DNA from: an uncultured Acidobacteriota bacterium
Lineage (GTDB): Bacteria > Acidobacteriota > Vicinamibacteria > Vicinamibacterales > UBA2999
DNA: 38,965 nt
Assembly (NCBI GenBank): GCA_902826065.1
Contig: CADEDM010000026.1
Coordinates: 1-38,965 of the forward strand
Direction: 5' to 3'
This document shows positions 28,709 through 35,832 of the stretch, one piece after another. The notes under the pieces were generated by a model. It was not told the origin of the DNA. It did no database searches and worked only from the letters and a program-made list of their open reading frames with translations. Both the position numbers and the translations under genes were made by a program. The number at the start of each line of letters is the position of its first letter. The stretch's first letter is position 1.

Positions 28709-29335
28709 TCAGCCCTGTTCCACCGCGTGCGGCGGGTCGATCGCCTTCACGAGGTGGAACTCGTCGCGGATGACGATGCCGGCGAAGCCTACAATCACGG
28801 CGTCGTCGTTCGCGGTGCGAATCGCGTCGGTGGCCACCTCCGTCAGGCGGTAGCCGCGGCGCTGATAGAAATAGAGCGCCGGCAGGTTGTCGTTGGTCGT
28901 CGCCACGGCGACGTGCGACGCGCCGGCATCACGCGCGACGTGCTCCGCGAAGTCCACCAGCTTCCCGCCCACCCCCGACCGCTGCCATTCCGGATCCGTC
29001 GCCAGGGCCACGATCTGCAGCACGCCCTGCTGCAGGCGGTACGCCAGCGCACCGGCGAGATCACCACCGATCTCCGCGACGATCGCCGGCACCGTCTCGG
29101 CCTGGAACTCCTCGCCGAACGCGATGAACTTCGAGCGGCCGAAGTCGGTGACGAACAGCGCCCGCACGCGCGCGCGGTCGTCGTCGGCGGACTGGCGAAC
29201 CGACACCGGCGGCAACTGCACGTGGGGACGGCAACCGCAGACGATCTGGAGCCGCGAGTCCTCCCAGTCCACGAACTTGCCGCAGCGTGAGCACCGCAGC
29301 ACTGACGGCTTCGAACCGAGGGACGCTCTGGCCAT
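28709..29335 (-). CDS. GNAT family acetyltransferase with N-terminal zinc-ribbon-like motif
   Basis: 208 aa. The central part (about 45-165) is a GNAT fold. The acetyl-CoA binding motif is ALATDPEWQRSGVGGKLVDFA, followed by VAVATTNDNLPALYFYQRRGYR, typical of motif B. The N-terminus carries Cys15-x-x-Cys18 and Cys33-x-Cys35, a possible metal-binding ribbon. The C-terminal extension contains VIRDEFHLVKAI. The acceptor substrate is unknown. The gene starts 17 bases after the stop of the membrane-anchored protein on the same strand, so they are probably cotranscribed. No clear Shine-Dalgarno is seen at 29335. The family assignment is firm; the role of the Cys cluster is inferred. Confidence 0.88.
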   Translation of the reverse strand: MARASLGSKPSVLRCSRCGKFVDWEDSRLQIVCGCRPHVQLPPVSVRQSADDDRARVRALFVTDFGRSKFIAFGEEFQAETVPAIVAEIGGDLAGALAYRLQQGVLQIVALATDPEWQRSGVGGKLVDFAEHVARDAGASHVAVATTNDNLPALYFYQRRGYRLTEVATDAIRTANDDAVIVGFAGIVIRDEFHLVKAIDPPHAVEQG

Positions 29336-29352
29336 GGCGGGGGACGGACAGC

Positions 29353-30141
29353 TTACGCCGGAACGGCGGGCGCCTGACGCTTCCCGCGGCGCCAGACCCA
29401 CCAGACCGCGAGCGCGAGCGTGGCCAACGCCAGCGCTGCCATGCCGGCGAAGAGCGCGAGCGTCTGGAACAGGATCGAGGCCTGCTCCAGGTGCACTTCG
29501 ATGGCGAGCGGCTCGCCCTTGACGCGGGCGCTCAGCGGCTGCTCCCAGCTGATGATGTTGCCGCGCTCGATGGTGCGGCTCGGGGCGTTGTGGAACGGCA
29601 CCCGGCTGGGCAGGTGCAGTCGCACGGCCACCAGTTCGTCGCCCTGCCAGCCGACGTCGCCGACGTCCTTGCCGGCCGTCGCGTCGATGCGCTGCGTGAA
29701 CACGAACACGCCGTCCTTCTCGGCGAGGGCGTACGACGACCACGCGAACGGCGCGATCGACGAGAGCTGACGGATGTCGCCGGTCTCGATCCGGAGGTGC
29801 ACGTAGCGACGGCCCTCGCGGCGTGAGGTGCTGACGGAGGCTACGCGCGCGGCCGCGCCCTGGTAGAACGCGCGCACGTCGTTGCGATCGAGGCGTGCGG
29901 CCGGATCGATCGGCAGTGGCGCGTCGCGCAGGGCCACCAACGCCGGCACGGCGGCATTCACGTAGACCGTCGCCGAGCCATCGAGGCGCAGGTAGACGTC
30001 TTCCTCGTACTCGTACTTGCGGCTGATGACGTTGCTGCAGGAGACGCCGGCGAACGAGACGGCCACCACCGCCAGCCGGACGACGCCGAGCCACGCGCGT
30101 CGTGTGCGCGCCCCCGGGCAGCGAGCCGTGCAGGACACCAT
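29353..30141 (-). CDS. Exported membrane-anchored protein of unknown function
   Basis: 262 aa from the third of three clustered ATGs; 265 aa if the first (30150) is used. The N-terminus is basic, then hydrophobic (about 18-33), ending in a Gly-Val-Ser-Cys that could be a weak lipobox. The middle is soluble and beta-rich, with KYEYEEDVYLRLDGSATVYVNA, and should lie in the periplasm. A C-terminal membrane helix (about 233-253) is followed by a positive tail (WRRGKRQ). Start 30141 is preferred because TATTAT lies seven bases upstream and no Shine-Dalgarno exists. It is divergent from polA with almost no gap. No family is recognised. Confidence 0.72.
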   Translation of the reverse strand: MVSCTARCPGARTRRAWLGVVRLAVVAVSFAGVSCSNVISRKYEYEEDVYLRLDGSATVYVNAAVPALVALRDAPLPIDPAARLDRNDVRAFYQGAAARVASVSTSRREGRRYVHLRIETGDIRQLSSIAPFAWSSYALAEKDGVFVFTQRIDATAGKDVGDVGWQGDELVAVRLHLPSRVPFHNAPSRTIERGNIISWEQPLSARVKGEPLAIEVHLEQASILFQTLALFAGMAALALATLALAVWWVWRRGKRQAPAVPA

Positions 30142-30147
30142 CTGCAT

Positions 30148-30154
30148 CATAATA
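30148..30154. promoter_or_regulatory. Overlapping divergent -10 elements of polA and its neighbour
   Basis: CATAAT on the plus strand (30148-30153) lies 12 bases before the polA ATG. TATTAT on the minus strand (30154-30149) lies seven bases before the neighbour's ATG at 30141. The two hexamers share five base pairs, so polymerase could serve only one direction at a time. Confidence 0.5.
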
Positions 30155-30165
30155 CCGGCCTCGCC

Positions 30166-32850
30166 ATGTCCGAGCCGCGGTCGCTCTTCCTCATCGACGG
30201 CAGCAACCAGATGTATCGCGCGTACCACGCGATCCGCGGCCTCACTGGTCCCGACGGCCGGTCGACCAACGCGGTCTACGGATTCATCACGATGCTGCGC
30301 AAGCTGCTGGCCGATCACAAGCCGGCCTTCATTGCCGCGTCGTTCGACCTGCCCACGGAGACGTTCCGCGATCGTATCGCGGGCGACTACAAGGCCAATC
30401 GCTCGCCGATGCCGCAGGACCTGGCGGAGCAGATTCCGTGGGTGCACGAGGCGTGCGAGGCCATGGGCGTGCCGATTCTGACCCATGAGGGTTTCGAGGC
30501 CGACGACGTCATCGGCACGCTGGCGCGGCGCGCGGCCGAGGCCGGCTACCAGGTCGCGATCGTCACCGGCGACAAGGACTTCTTCCAGCTGGTCGAGGGC
30601 ACGATCCGTGTCTACAACCCGAAGGACGAGGGCGCGTGGTTCGACGCCGAGGGCGTGAAGACCAAGTTCGGCGTGCTGCCGTCGCAGGTGATCGACGTGC
30701 TCGCGATCATGGGCGACACCTCGGACAACGTGAAGGGCGTGCCCGGCATCGGCGAGAAGGGCGCCCGTGACCTGATCACCACCTACGGCTCGCTCGACGC
30801 GCTGCTCGCGGCCGCGCCGGAGGTCAAGGCGAAGAAGCAGCGTGAGGCGCTGATCGCCCACGCCGACGACGCCCGCGTGAGCCGTCAGCTCGTCACCATC
30901 CACACCGACGTGCCGGTGCCGTTCGACCCCGGGTCGCTGCAGTTCCGCGGCGCCTCGCGCGAACGCTGCTACGCGCTGTTCTCCACGCTCGGGTTCCGGA
31001 CGCTGGCGCCGGAGTTCGCGCCGACGGCCGAGTCGATCGCCAGGGACTACGCGATCGTCGACACGATCGAGGGCGTGCAGGCGCTGGCGGCGGAGGCCCG
31101 GGCGGCCGGACGCGTCGCCCTGCACGCAGTCGCCGACGGCGACGCAGGCATGCGGGCGGAGCTGGCCGGCATGGTCCTTTCGACCGGTGCTCGACAGGCC
31201 CGGTTCCTGCCGTTCACTGCTGCGTCGCTCGTCAGCGAGGCCGGTCTCGACCGCGCCGCGACACTCGCCGCCCTCAAGGAAGTGCTCGAGGACGCCGGCG
31301 TCCGCAAGATCGGCCACGACCTGAAGTTCGCGATGGTCGTGCTCGCCCGCCATGGCATCACGCTGGCCGGACTCGAACTCGACACGATGTTGTCGGCCTA
31401 CCTGCTCGACGCCGGCCGCTCGAGCCAGGATCTCGAGCCGCTGGCGCTCGAACAGCTCGGCTATCGCGCGCGCACCGCCGACGATGTCCGCGGCAAGGGC
31501 GCGAAGGCCGCGTCGTTCACCGCCGTGCCGGCGGCGCAATTACTCGATTACGCCGGCGAGCGCGCCGACCTGGCGTGGCAGCTGGCGGAACGCTTCGGTC
31601 CGGAGTTGGCCACGGCCGGCGTCGAGACCGTGTACCGCGATCTGGAACTGCCGCTGGTGCCGATTCTTGCTGCTCTCGAGCGCGCCGGCGTGAAGGTGGA
31701 CGTCCCGGCCCTCACCGGCCAGGCCGCGCACATGGAGCAGGAGATGAACGCGCGGGCCGCCGAGATCTTCCGGCAGGCCGGCGAGACGTTCAACATCGGC
31801 TCGCCCAAACAGCTCGGCGAGATCCTGTTCGACAAGCTGCAGCTGCCGGTGCTGAAGCGCACCGGCACGACGCGCACGCCGTCGACGGCCGTCGAGGTGC
31901 TCGAGGAACTGGCGCTGACGCACGACCTGCCGCGGCTCATCCTCGACTGGCGCAGCCTGTCGAAGCTGAAGGGCACCTACATCGATGCCCTGCCCACGCT
32001 GGTCCACCCGGTCACCGGACGCGTCCACACCGTGTTCAACCAGGCGGTCGCGGCCACCGGGCGTTTGAGCAGCAGCGACCCGAACCTGCAGAACATCCCG
32101 ATTCGCACTGCGCTCGGCCGCGAGATCCGCCGGACCTTCGTCGCCGAGCCTGGCCACGTGCTGATCTCGGCCGACTACTCGCAGATCGAGCTGCGCGTGC
32201 TGGCGCACCTGTCAGGCGACGAGACGTTGACGGCGTCGTTCGCGCGGGGCGACGACATCCACGACCAGACGGCGCTCAAGGTCTTCGGCGAGCACAGCGG
32301 CCTGGACCGTCACGAGCTGCGGCGGCGCGCGAAGATCGTGAACTACGCGCTGCTCTACGGCAAGACGGCGTTCACGCTGGCCAAGGACATCGGCGTGTCG
32401 CAGCAGGCGGCGCAGCAGTTCATCGACGCCTATTTCGCGGGCTTTCCGCGCGTGCGCGGCTTCATCGACCAGACGCTCGCCGACGCGCGGGAGAGCGGCG
32501 TCGTGCGGACGATCTTCGGCCGCAAGCGCCCGGTGCCGGAACTGACCAGTCGCAACGGCCAGATTCGGTCTGCGGCCGAGCGCGTCGCGGTGAACATGCC
32601 GATTCAGGGCACGGCCGCCGACATCCTCAAGAAGGCGATGATCGACGTCGACCGCGTGCTGACCGCGCAGGCGCCCGGCTCACGCATGATCCTCACCGTG
32701 CACGACGAGTTGTTGTTCGAAGCGCCCGAGGCCGACGCCGATCACGTCGCCGCGCTCGTGCGCGCGACCATGGCCGAGGCCGTGATACTGAGCGTGCCGC
32801 TGGACGTGGACGTGGGGATTGGGGCGAATTGGAAAGAAGCGAAGCCGTAG
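30166..32850 (+). CDS. polA: DNA polymerase I
   Basis: 894 aa, three-domain Pol I for Okazaki fragment maturation and gap repair. The 5' nuclease domain (1-290) has IDGSNQMYRAYHA, IVTGDKDFFQLV and GDTSDNVKGVPGIG. The 3'-5' exonuclease-like domain (about 310-500) has lost its metal ligands: the DxE motif is His320/Val322, the second Asp is Ala389, and the YxxxD motif is Tyr462 with Arg466. The polymerase domain is complete, with motif A SADYSQIELR (Asp670), the O-helix RRRAKIVNYALLYG and motif C VHDELLFE (Asp847). The O-helix carries Tyr727 where E. coli has Phe762. It is preceded by a CATAAT box and an almost absent leader. Confidence 0.97.
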   Translation: MSEPRSLFLIDGSNQMYRAYHAIRGLTGPDGRSTNAVYGFITMLRKLLADHKPAFIAASFDLPTETFRDRIAGDYKANRSPMPQDLAEQIPWVHEACEAMGVPILTHEGFEADDVIGTLARRAAEAGYQVAIVTGDKDFFQLVEGTIRVYNPKDEGAWFDAEGVKTKFGVLPSQVIDVLAIMGDTSDNVKGVPGIGEKGARDLITTYGSLDALLAAAPEVKAKKQREALIAHADDARVSRQLVTIHTDVPVPFDPGSLQFRGASRERCYALFSTLGFRTLAPEFAPTAESIARDYAIVDTIEGVQALAAEARAAGRVALHAVADGDAGMRAELAGMVLSTGARQARFLPFTAASLVSEAGLDRAATLAALKEVLEDAGVRKIGHDLKFAMVVLARHGITLAGLELDTMLSAYLLDAGRSSQDLEPLALEQLGYRARTADDVRGKGAKAASFTAVPAAQLLDYAGERADLAWQLAERFGPELATAGVETVYRDLELPLVPILAALERAGVKVDVPALTGQAAHMEQEMNARAAEIFRQAGETFNIGSPKQLGEILFDKLQLPVLKRTGTTRTPSTAVEVLEELALTHDLPRLILDWRSLSKLKGTYIDALPTLVHPVTGRVHTVFNQAVAATGRLSSSDPNLQNIPIRTALGREIRRTFVAEPGHVLISADYSQIELRVLAHLSGDETLTASFARGDDIHDQTALKVFGEHSGLDRHELRRRAKIVNYALLYGKTAFTLAKDIGVSQQAAQQFIDAYFAGFPRVRGFIDQTLADARESGVVRTIFGRKRPVPELTSRNGQIRSAAERVAVNMPIQGTAADILKKAMIDVDRVLTAQAPGSRMILTVHDELLFEAPEADADHVAALVRATMAEAVILSVPLDVDVGIGANWKEAKP

Positions 32851-32898
32851 GCGCGGCGTCCCTCCGATTCGAGCGGCGAACGGCGAACCGCTCGTCTG

Positions 32899-33699
32899 TT
32901 ACTTCCACTTCTCCTTGACCAGCTCCCACTCCGCTCTCAGCGCGGTCTCGCGGGAGGCGCGGTCGGCTTCGGGGGCGTCGCGGCTGCGATCGGGGATGAT
33001 GCCCTCGCGCACGAGGCGGTCGATGTCGGCCCTGAGGGCGATCGCACGGACACCGGCGATCGGCGCCCGCACCCAGGCGGCGATCGCCGCCTGCCAGGCG
33101 CGATCCGACTCGCCCTGCGCGCGCAGGCCGGCCACGAGCCAGTACGAGGCGGCCCGCGACGACGGATTCTTCGCCTGCTCGAGCTCCATGCGCGAGACGA
33201 GGCGCTGCAGCATGCCGGCCCGGCGGGTCGTCGTATACGGTGCCGCCCAGCGTTCCATCGCCGAGCCGTACCAGTCGAGCACGGCCTCGCGCGCCTGGTC
33301 CCCGGCGGCCGGGGCGATCTCGAGCGCCGACTCGAAGATCTCGGCGGCGGCGCCGAAGTCGTCCTCGAGGAACAGCGAGCCGCCTATGGCGATCAGATAC
33401 TCGGCGCGATCGGGCGTGCCCAGGTGGTCGACATTGGCGCCGCTCAGGGCGGCGCGTGCAGCGCCGAGGTCCGCGGGATCGGCCGCCTGGCGATAGCGTT
33501 CCAAGTAGGCGCGCGCCAGCACGATCGCGGCGGCGTCGGCGGTCTCCGGCGTCTTGCGCGCGGCCTCGGCGGCCTGGATGGCCTGGTCGAACTTCCGCTC
33601 GTTGAACAGCGCCCGGGCCCGGGCCAGGTCCTCGCGCGTGGCGTGCAGCGACACACCCGTCCCGACGACGGTCAGGACCACGGCCAGGTTGCGCCACAT
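32899..33699 (-). CDS. Exported TPR-like protein
   Basis: 266 aa. A short signal peptide (MWRNLAVVLTVVGTGVSLHA) precedes helical repeats. ARARALFNERKFDQAIQAAEAAR is the clearest tetratricopeptide unit, and DDFGAAAEIFESALEIAP is a second. Additional helical pairs run to about residue 200. TPR domains are protein-binding scaffolds, so a periplasmic adaptor role is likely. The C-terminus is charged (ELVKEKWK). The start at 33699 is chosen because it opens the signal peptide and because TACGAT, preceded by TGC, lies six bases upstream. An upstream in-frame ATG at 33894 would run through the pcnB promoter. It is convergent with polA and divergent from pcnB. Confidence 0.8.
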   Translation of the reverse strand: MWRNLAVVLTVVGTGVSLHATREDLARARALFNERKFDQAIQAAEAARKTPETADAAAIVLARAYLERYRQAADPADLGAARAALSGANVDHLGTPDRAEYLIAIGGSLFLEDDFGAAAEIFESALEIAPAAGDQAREAVLDWYGSAMERWAAPYTTTRRAGMLQRLVSRMELEQAKNPSSRAASYWLVAGLRAQGESDRAWQAAIAAWVRAPIAGVRAIALRADIDRLVREGIIPDRSRDAPEADRASRETALRAEWELVKEKWK

Positions 33700-33705
33700 G
33701 CGCGC

Positions 33706-33711
33706 ATCGTA
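33706..33711 (-). promoter_or_regulatory. Extended -10 directly before the TPR gene
   Basis: TACGAT on the minus strand has TGC immediately upstream and is six bases from the ATG. It matches an extended -10 with a leaderless start. Confidence 0.6.
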
Positions 33712-33788
33712 GCACACGGATCCTCGAAATCGACTCGTAAGATGTTGAAAACAAGAGAGTTCAGTGCGTCGCGCCGGTCTGCGCCTGC

Positions 33789-33794
33789 TACAAT
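33789..33794 (+). promoter_or_regulatory. Extended -10 directly before pcnB
   Basis: TACAAT has TGC directly upstream and ends eight bases before the GTG start. No Shine-Dalgarno is present, which again suggests a leaderless mRNA. Confidence 0.6.
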
Positions 33795-33802
33795 GACGGG
33801 TC

Positions 33803-35215
33803 GTGTCCGAGCCCGTCATCGTTCCCCGCGCCGACCACCCCATCGCGGTGAGCGCCATCGACCCCGACGCCCTCAAGGTGCTGACGCGGCTCAATGAGTT
33901 CCACTACACCGCCTACCTCGTCGGCGGCGGCGTGCGCGACTTGCTGCTCGGCCGGCGACCGAAGGACTTCGACATCGGCACGTCGGCGCATCCGTACCAG
34001 ATCAAGAAGCTCTTCAGGAACTGCTGGATCATCGGCCGGCGCTTTCGTCTCGCGCACGTGAAGTTCGGCGACAAGGCGATCGAGGTCGCCACGTTCCGTC
34101 AGCACATCCCGGTCGGCGACTCGGAGTCCGCGGCCGCCGATGCGGCCACTGACGGCGATCTGCAGGAGGTCGCCGACGCCGGCACCAACCGCGACCTGCT
34201 GATCCAGCGCGACAACACCTTCGGCACGCCCGAGGAAGACGCCTTCCGCCGCGACTTCACCATCAACGCGCTGTTCTACGACATCGCCGATCACTCGATC
34301 ATCGACTACGTCGGCGGGCTGCGCGACATCGACGCGCGCGTCATCCGCTCGATCGGCGATCCGAACGCGCGCTTCCAGGAAGATCCGGTGCGCATGCTGC
34401 GGGCCGTGGTGCTGGCGGCGCGCCTCGACTTCTCACTCGATCCGCCGGTGGTCGAGGCGATCGCGGCGCATCGGCATCGCCTCGCGCTCGCCGCGCCGGC
34501 GCGCCTGATCGAGGAGTACTACAAGGTGCTGCGCTCCGGTTACGCCGAGAAGACGTTCCTGGCGCTGGCCGAACATCGCCTGCTCGAGCCAATCACCCCG
34601 GAGCTCCAGGAGCGCGCGAACGACGAAGGGTTCCTCGACGCCCTCGATGCCCTGGACTCGTACCGGCAGCGGTTCGAGGCCGCGCCGGCGACGCTCTCGA
34701 ACCCCGTGTTGCTGGGCACGATGGTGGTGCCGCTCGGGCTCATGCCGTCGCGTGAGCGCTCGACCAGCGACGCGTCGTCCGACGACGGCGAGCACGACGA
34801 CGAGCTGCCGGCGGTGCCCCCGCCAGCCGGGCGACGGCGCCGCCGCCGCGAAGGGCCGCCGGAGCCGCTGTTCAAGATCGGGATGCTGCCGATCGCCCGC
34901 CGCGACACCGATCGGCTGCGCCAGCTGCTGGCCGTGCAGCGCCGCCTGCAGGACATGGACGCGTCGCCGCGCGCCAAGCGGGCGCTGCTGCATCGGGGCC
35001 CGTTCGAGGACGCGCTCACCTGGCTCGAAGTCCACGGTCGGGCCCCGGAGATCGTGGAGCACTGGCGCGGCTTCATCGAGGCCAGCTCGCTCTCGCCCGA
35101 TGGAGCGCCGCGCCCCCTCGGCGACGCCGCCGTCGACGACGGCCTGCACCGCCGGCGCCGTCGCGGTGGCCGGCGCCGCCGTGGCGGACGCCGCTTCGGC
35201 CCGCCCACGAACTAG
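33803..35215 (+). CDS. pcnB: PcnB/CCA-type nucleotidyltransferase (poly(A) polymerase-like)
   Basis: 470 aa class II nucleotidyltransferase acting on RNA 3' ends. The head domain has LVGGGVRDLLLG (39-50), the metal-binding Asp-Phe-Asp (55-57) and FRNCWIIGRRFRLAHVKFG, a phrase typical of bacterial poly(A) polymerases. RDFTINALFYD, VGGLRDIDARVIRSIGDP and the RFQEDPVRMLRAV helix follow. An Ala/Asp-rich insert lies at about 108-130. The C-terminal region has an acidic stretch (about 325-334) and a strongly basic tail (RRRRRGGRRRRGG) that may contact RNA. PcnB promotes polyadenylation and decay, whereas CCA-adding enzymes mature tRNA; the motifs favour PcnB, but CCA addition is not excluded. The start is GTG. 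Confidence 0.88.
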   Translation: MSEPVIVPRADHPIAVSAIDPDALKVLTRLNEFHYTAYLVGGGVRDLLLGRRPKDFDIGTSAHPYQIKKLFRNCWIIGRRFRLAHVKFGDKAIEVATFRQHIPVGDSESAAADAATDGDLQEVADAGTNRDLLIQRDNTFGTPEEDAFRRDFTINALFYDIADHSIIDYVGGLRDIDARVIRSIGDPNARFQEDPVRMLRAVVLAARLDFSLDPPVVEAIAAHRHRLALAAPARLIEEYYKVLRSGYAEKTFLALAEHRLLEPITPELQERANDEGFLDALDALDSYRQRFEAAPATLSNPVLLGTMVVPLGLMPSRERSTSDASSDDGEHDDELPAVPPPAGRRRRRREGPPEPLFKIGMLPIARRDTDRLRQLLAVQRRLQDMDASPRAKRALLHRGPFEDALTWLEVHGRAPEIVEHWRGFIEASSLSPDGAPRPLGDAAVDDGLHRRRRRGGRRRRGGRRFGPPTN

Positions 35216-35229
35216 TCTGAAGACGTGTA

Positions 35230-35309
35230 GGGACCAGGGACCAGGGATCAGCGACGCCGGGTCACGCTGAGCCGGAACTGCCAATCCCTGGTCCCCGGTC
35301 CCTGATCCC
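35230..35309. repeat. Inverted pair of GGGAYCR heptad arrays
   Basis: 35230-35248 carries three heptads (GGGACCA twice, then GGGAT). 35284-35302 is its reverse complement with one mismatch in 19, and a further heptad follows to 35309. The arms could form a long hairpin with a loop of about 35 bases behind the pcnB stop. It is the same repeat family as 2115-2151 and 11375-11407. Confidence 0.8.
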
Positions 35310-35315
35310 AGCACC

Positions 35316-35343
35316 GAGCGGCGCAACCTTTCAGGCGCCGCTC
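35316..35343 (+). terminator. Perfect 9-bp hairpin between pcnB and padR 3
   Basis: GAGCGGCGC (35316-35324) and GCGCCGCTC (35335-35343) form a perfect stem around a ten-base loop. A short pyrimidine-rich stretch follows. It probably insulates padR 3 from pcnB transcription. Confidence 0.55.
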
Positions 35344-35356
35344 CCGTCTAGTCCTA

Positions 35357-35409
35357 TTGCCATCCCATACGAACCGTCTGTATCGTTCCTATGGGAGGGC
35401 CATACGACC
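35357..35409 (+). promoter_or_regulatory. Promoter and inverted-repeat operator of padR 3
   Basis: TTGCCA (35357-35362) and TATCGT (35381-35386), 18 bases apart, resemble -35 and -10 boxes. CCCATACGAAC (35364-35374) and GTTCCTATGGG (35385-35395) form an inverted repeat with one mismatch that covers the spacer and -10. A direct copy of the left arm, CCATACGACC, lies at 35400-35409 next to the start codon. GGGAGGG (35393-35399) is the Shine-Dalgarno. Confidence 0.6.
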
Positions 35410-35832
35410 ATGGCGCCACACGGGAAGAACGCGGTCTGGCAGGGCACGCTCGGGCTGATGGTCCTGCGCACGCTGGCGACGCTCGGGGAACAGCACGGCT
35501 ACGGCATCGCCCGCCGCATCGAGCAGACCAGCGGCGGCCAGCTCACCATCAACTACGGCACCTTGTACCCCGCGCTGCTCAAGCTCGAGCAGGAGGGCCT
35601 GATCGCGGCCGCGTGGGGCACGTCGGACAACAACCGGAAGGCGCGCTTCTACCGGCTCACCAAGGCCGGCCGCAAACAGATCGAGCGCGACACCCGGCAG
35701 TGGGCGGCCACAGCCGCGATCATGACGCGCTTCCTGGCGCCGAACGAAGACTGGCTCGAGGGAGAACGGCATGCGGTCGCTGCGCGCGTTGTGGCATCGG
35801 GTGTGGGGCACGTTCGGCGGCGCCCGCCGTGA
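35410..35832 (+). CDS. PadR family transcriptional regulator 3, C-terminally extended
   Basis: 140 aa. The winged-helix core is WQGTLGLMVLRTLATLGEQHGYGIARRIEQ, then INYGTLYPALLKLEQEGLI and WGTSDNNRKARFYRLTKAGRKQIE. The usual dimerisation helix ends near residue 112. A further 28 residues, basic and rich in Arg and Val, run 62 bases into the ADOP gene in another frame. The other two PadRs here stop at 109 and 113 residues, so this tail is unusual and may simply be a late stop. The inverted repeats before it differ in sequence from those of padR 1 and 2, implying a different DNA specificity. It is expected to repress itself and the following ADOP. Confidence 0.92.
   Translation: MAPHGKNAVWQGTLGLMVLRTLATLGEQHGYGIARRIEQTSGGQLTINYGTLYPALLKLEQEGLIAAAWGTSDNNRKARFYRLTKAGRKQIERDTRQWAATAAIMTRFLAPNEDWLEGERHAVAARVVASGVGHVRRRPP

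Noticed and set aside
30151..31539. Upstream extension of the membrane-anchored protein gene through polA
   Set aside because: It is antisense to polA. A signal-like N-terminus and a -10 box mark the real start at 30141 (or 30150).
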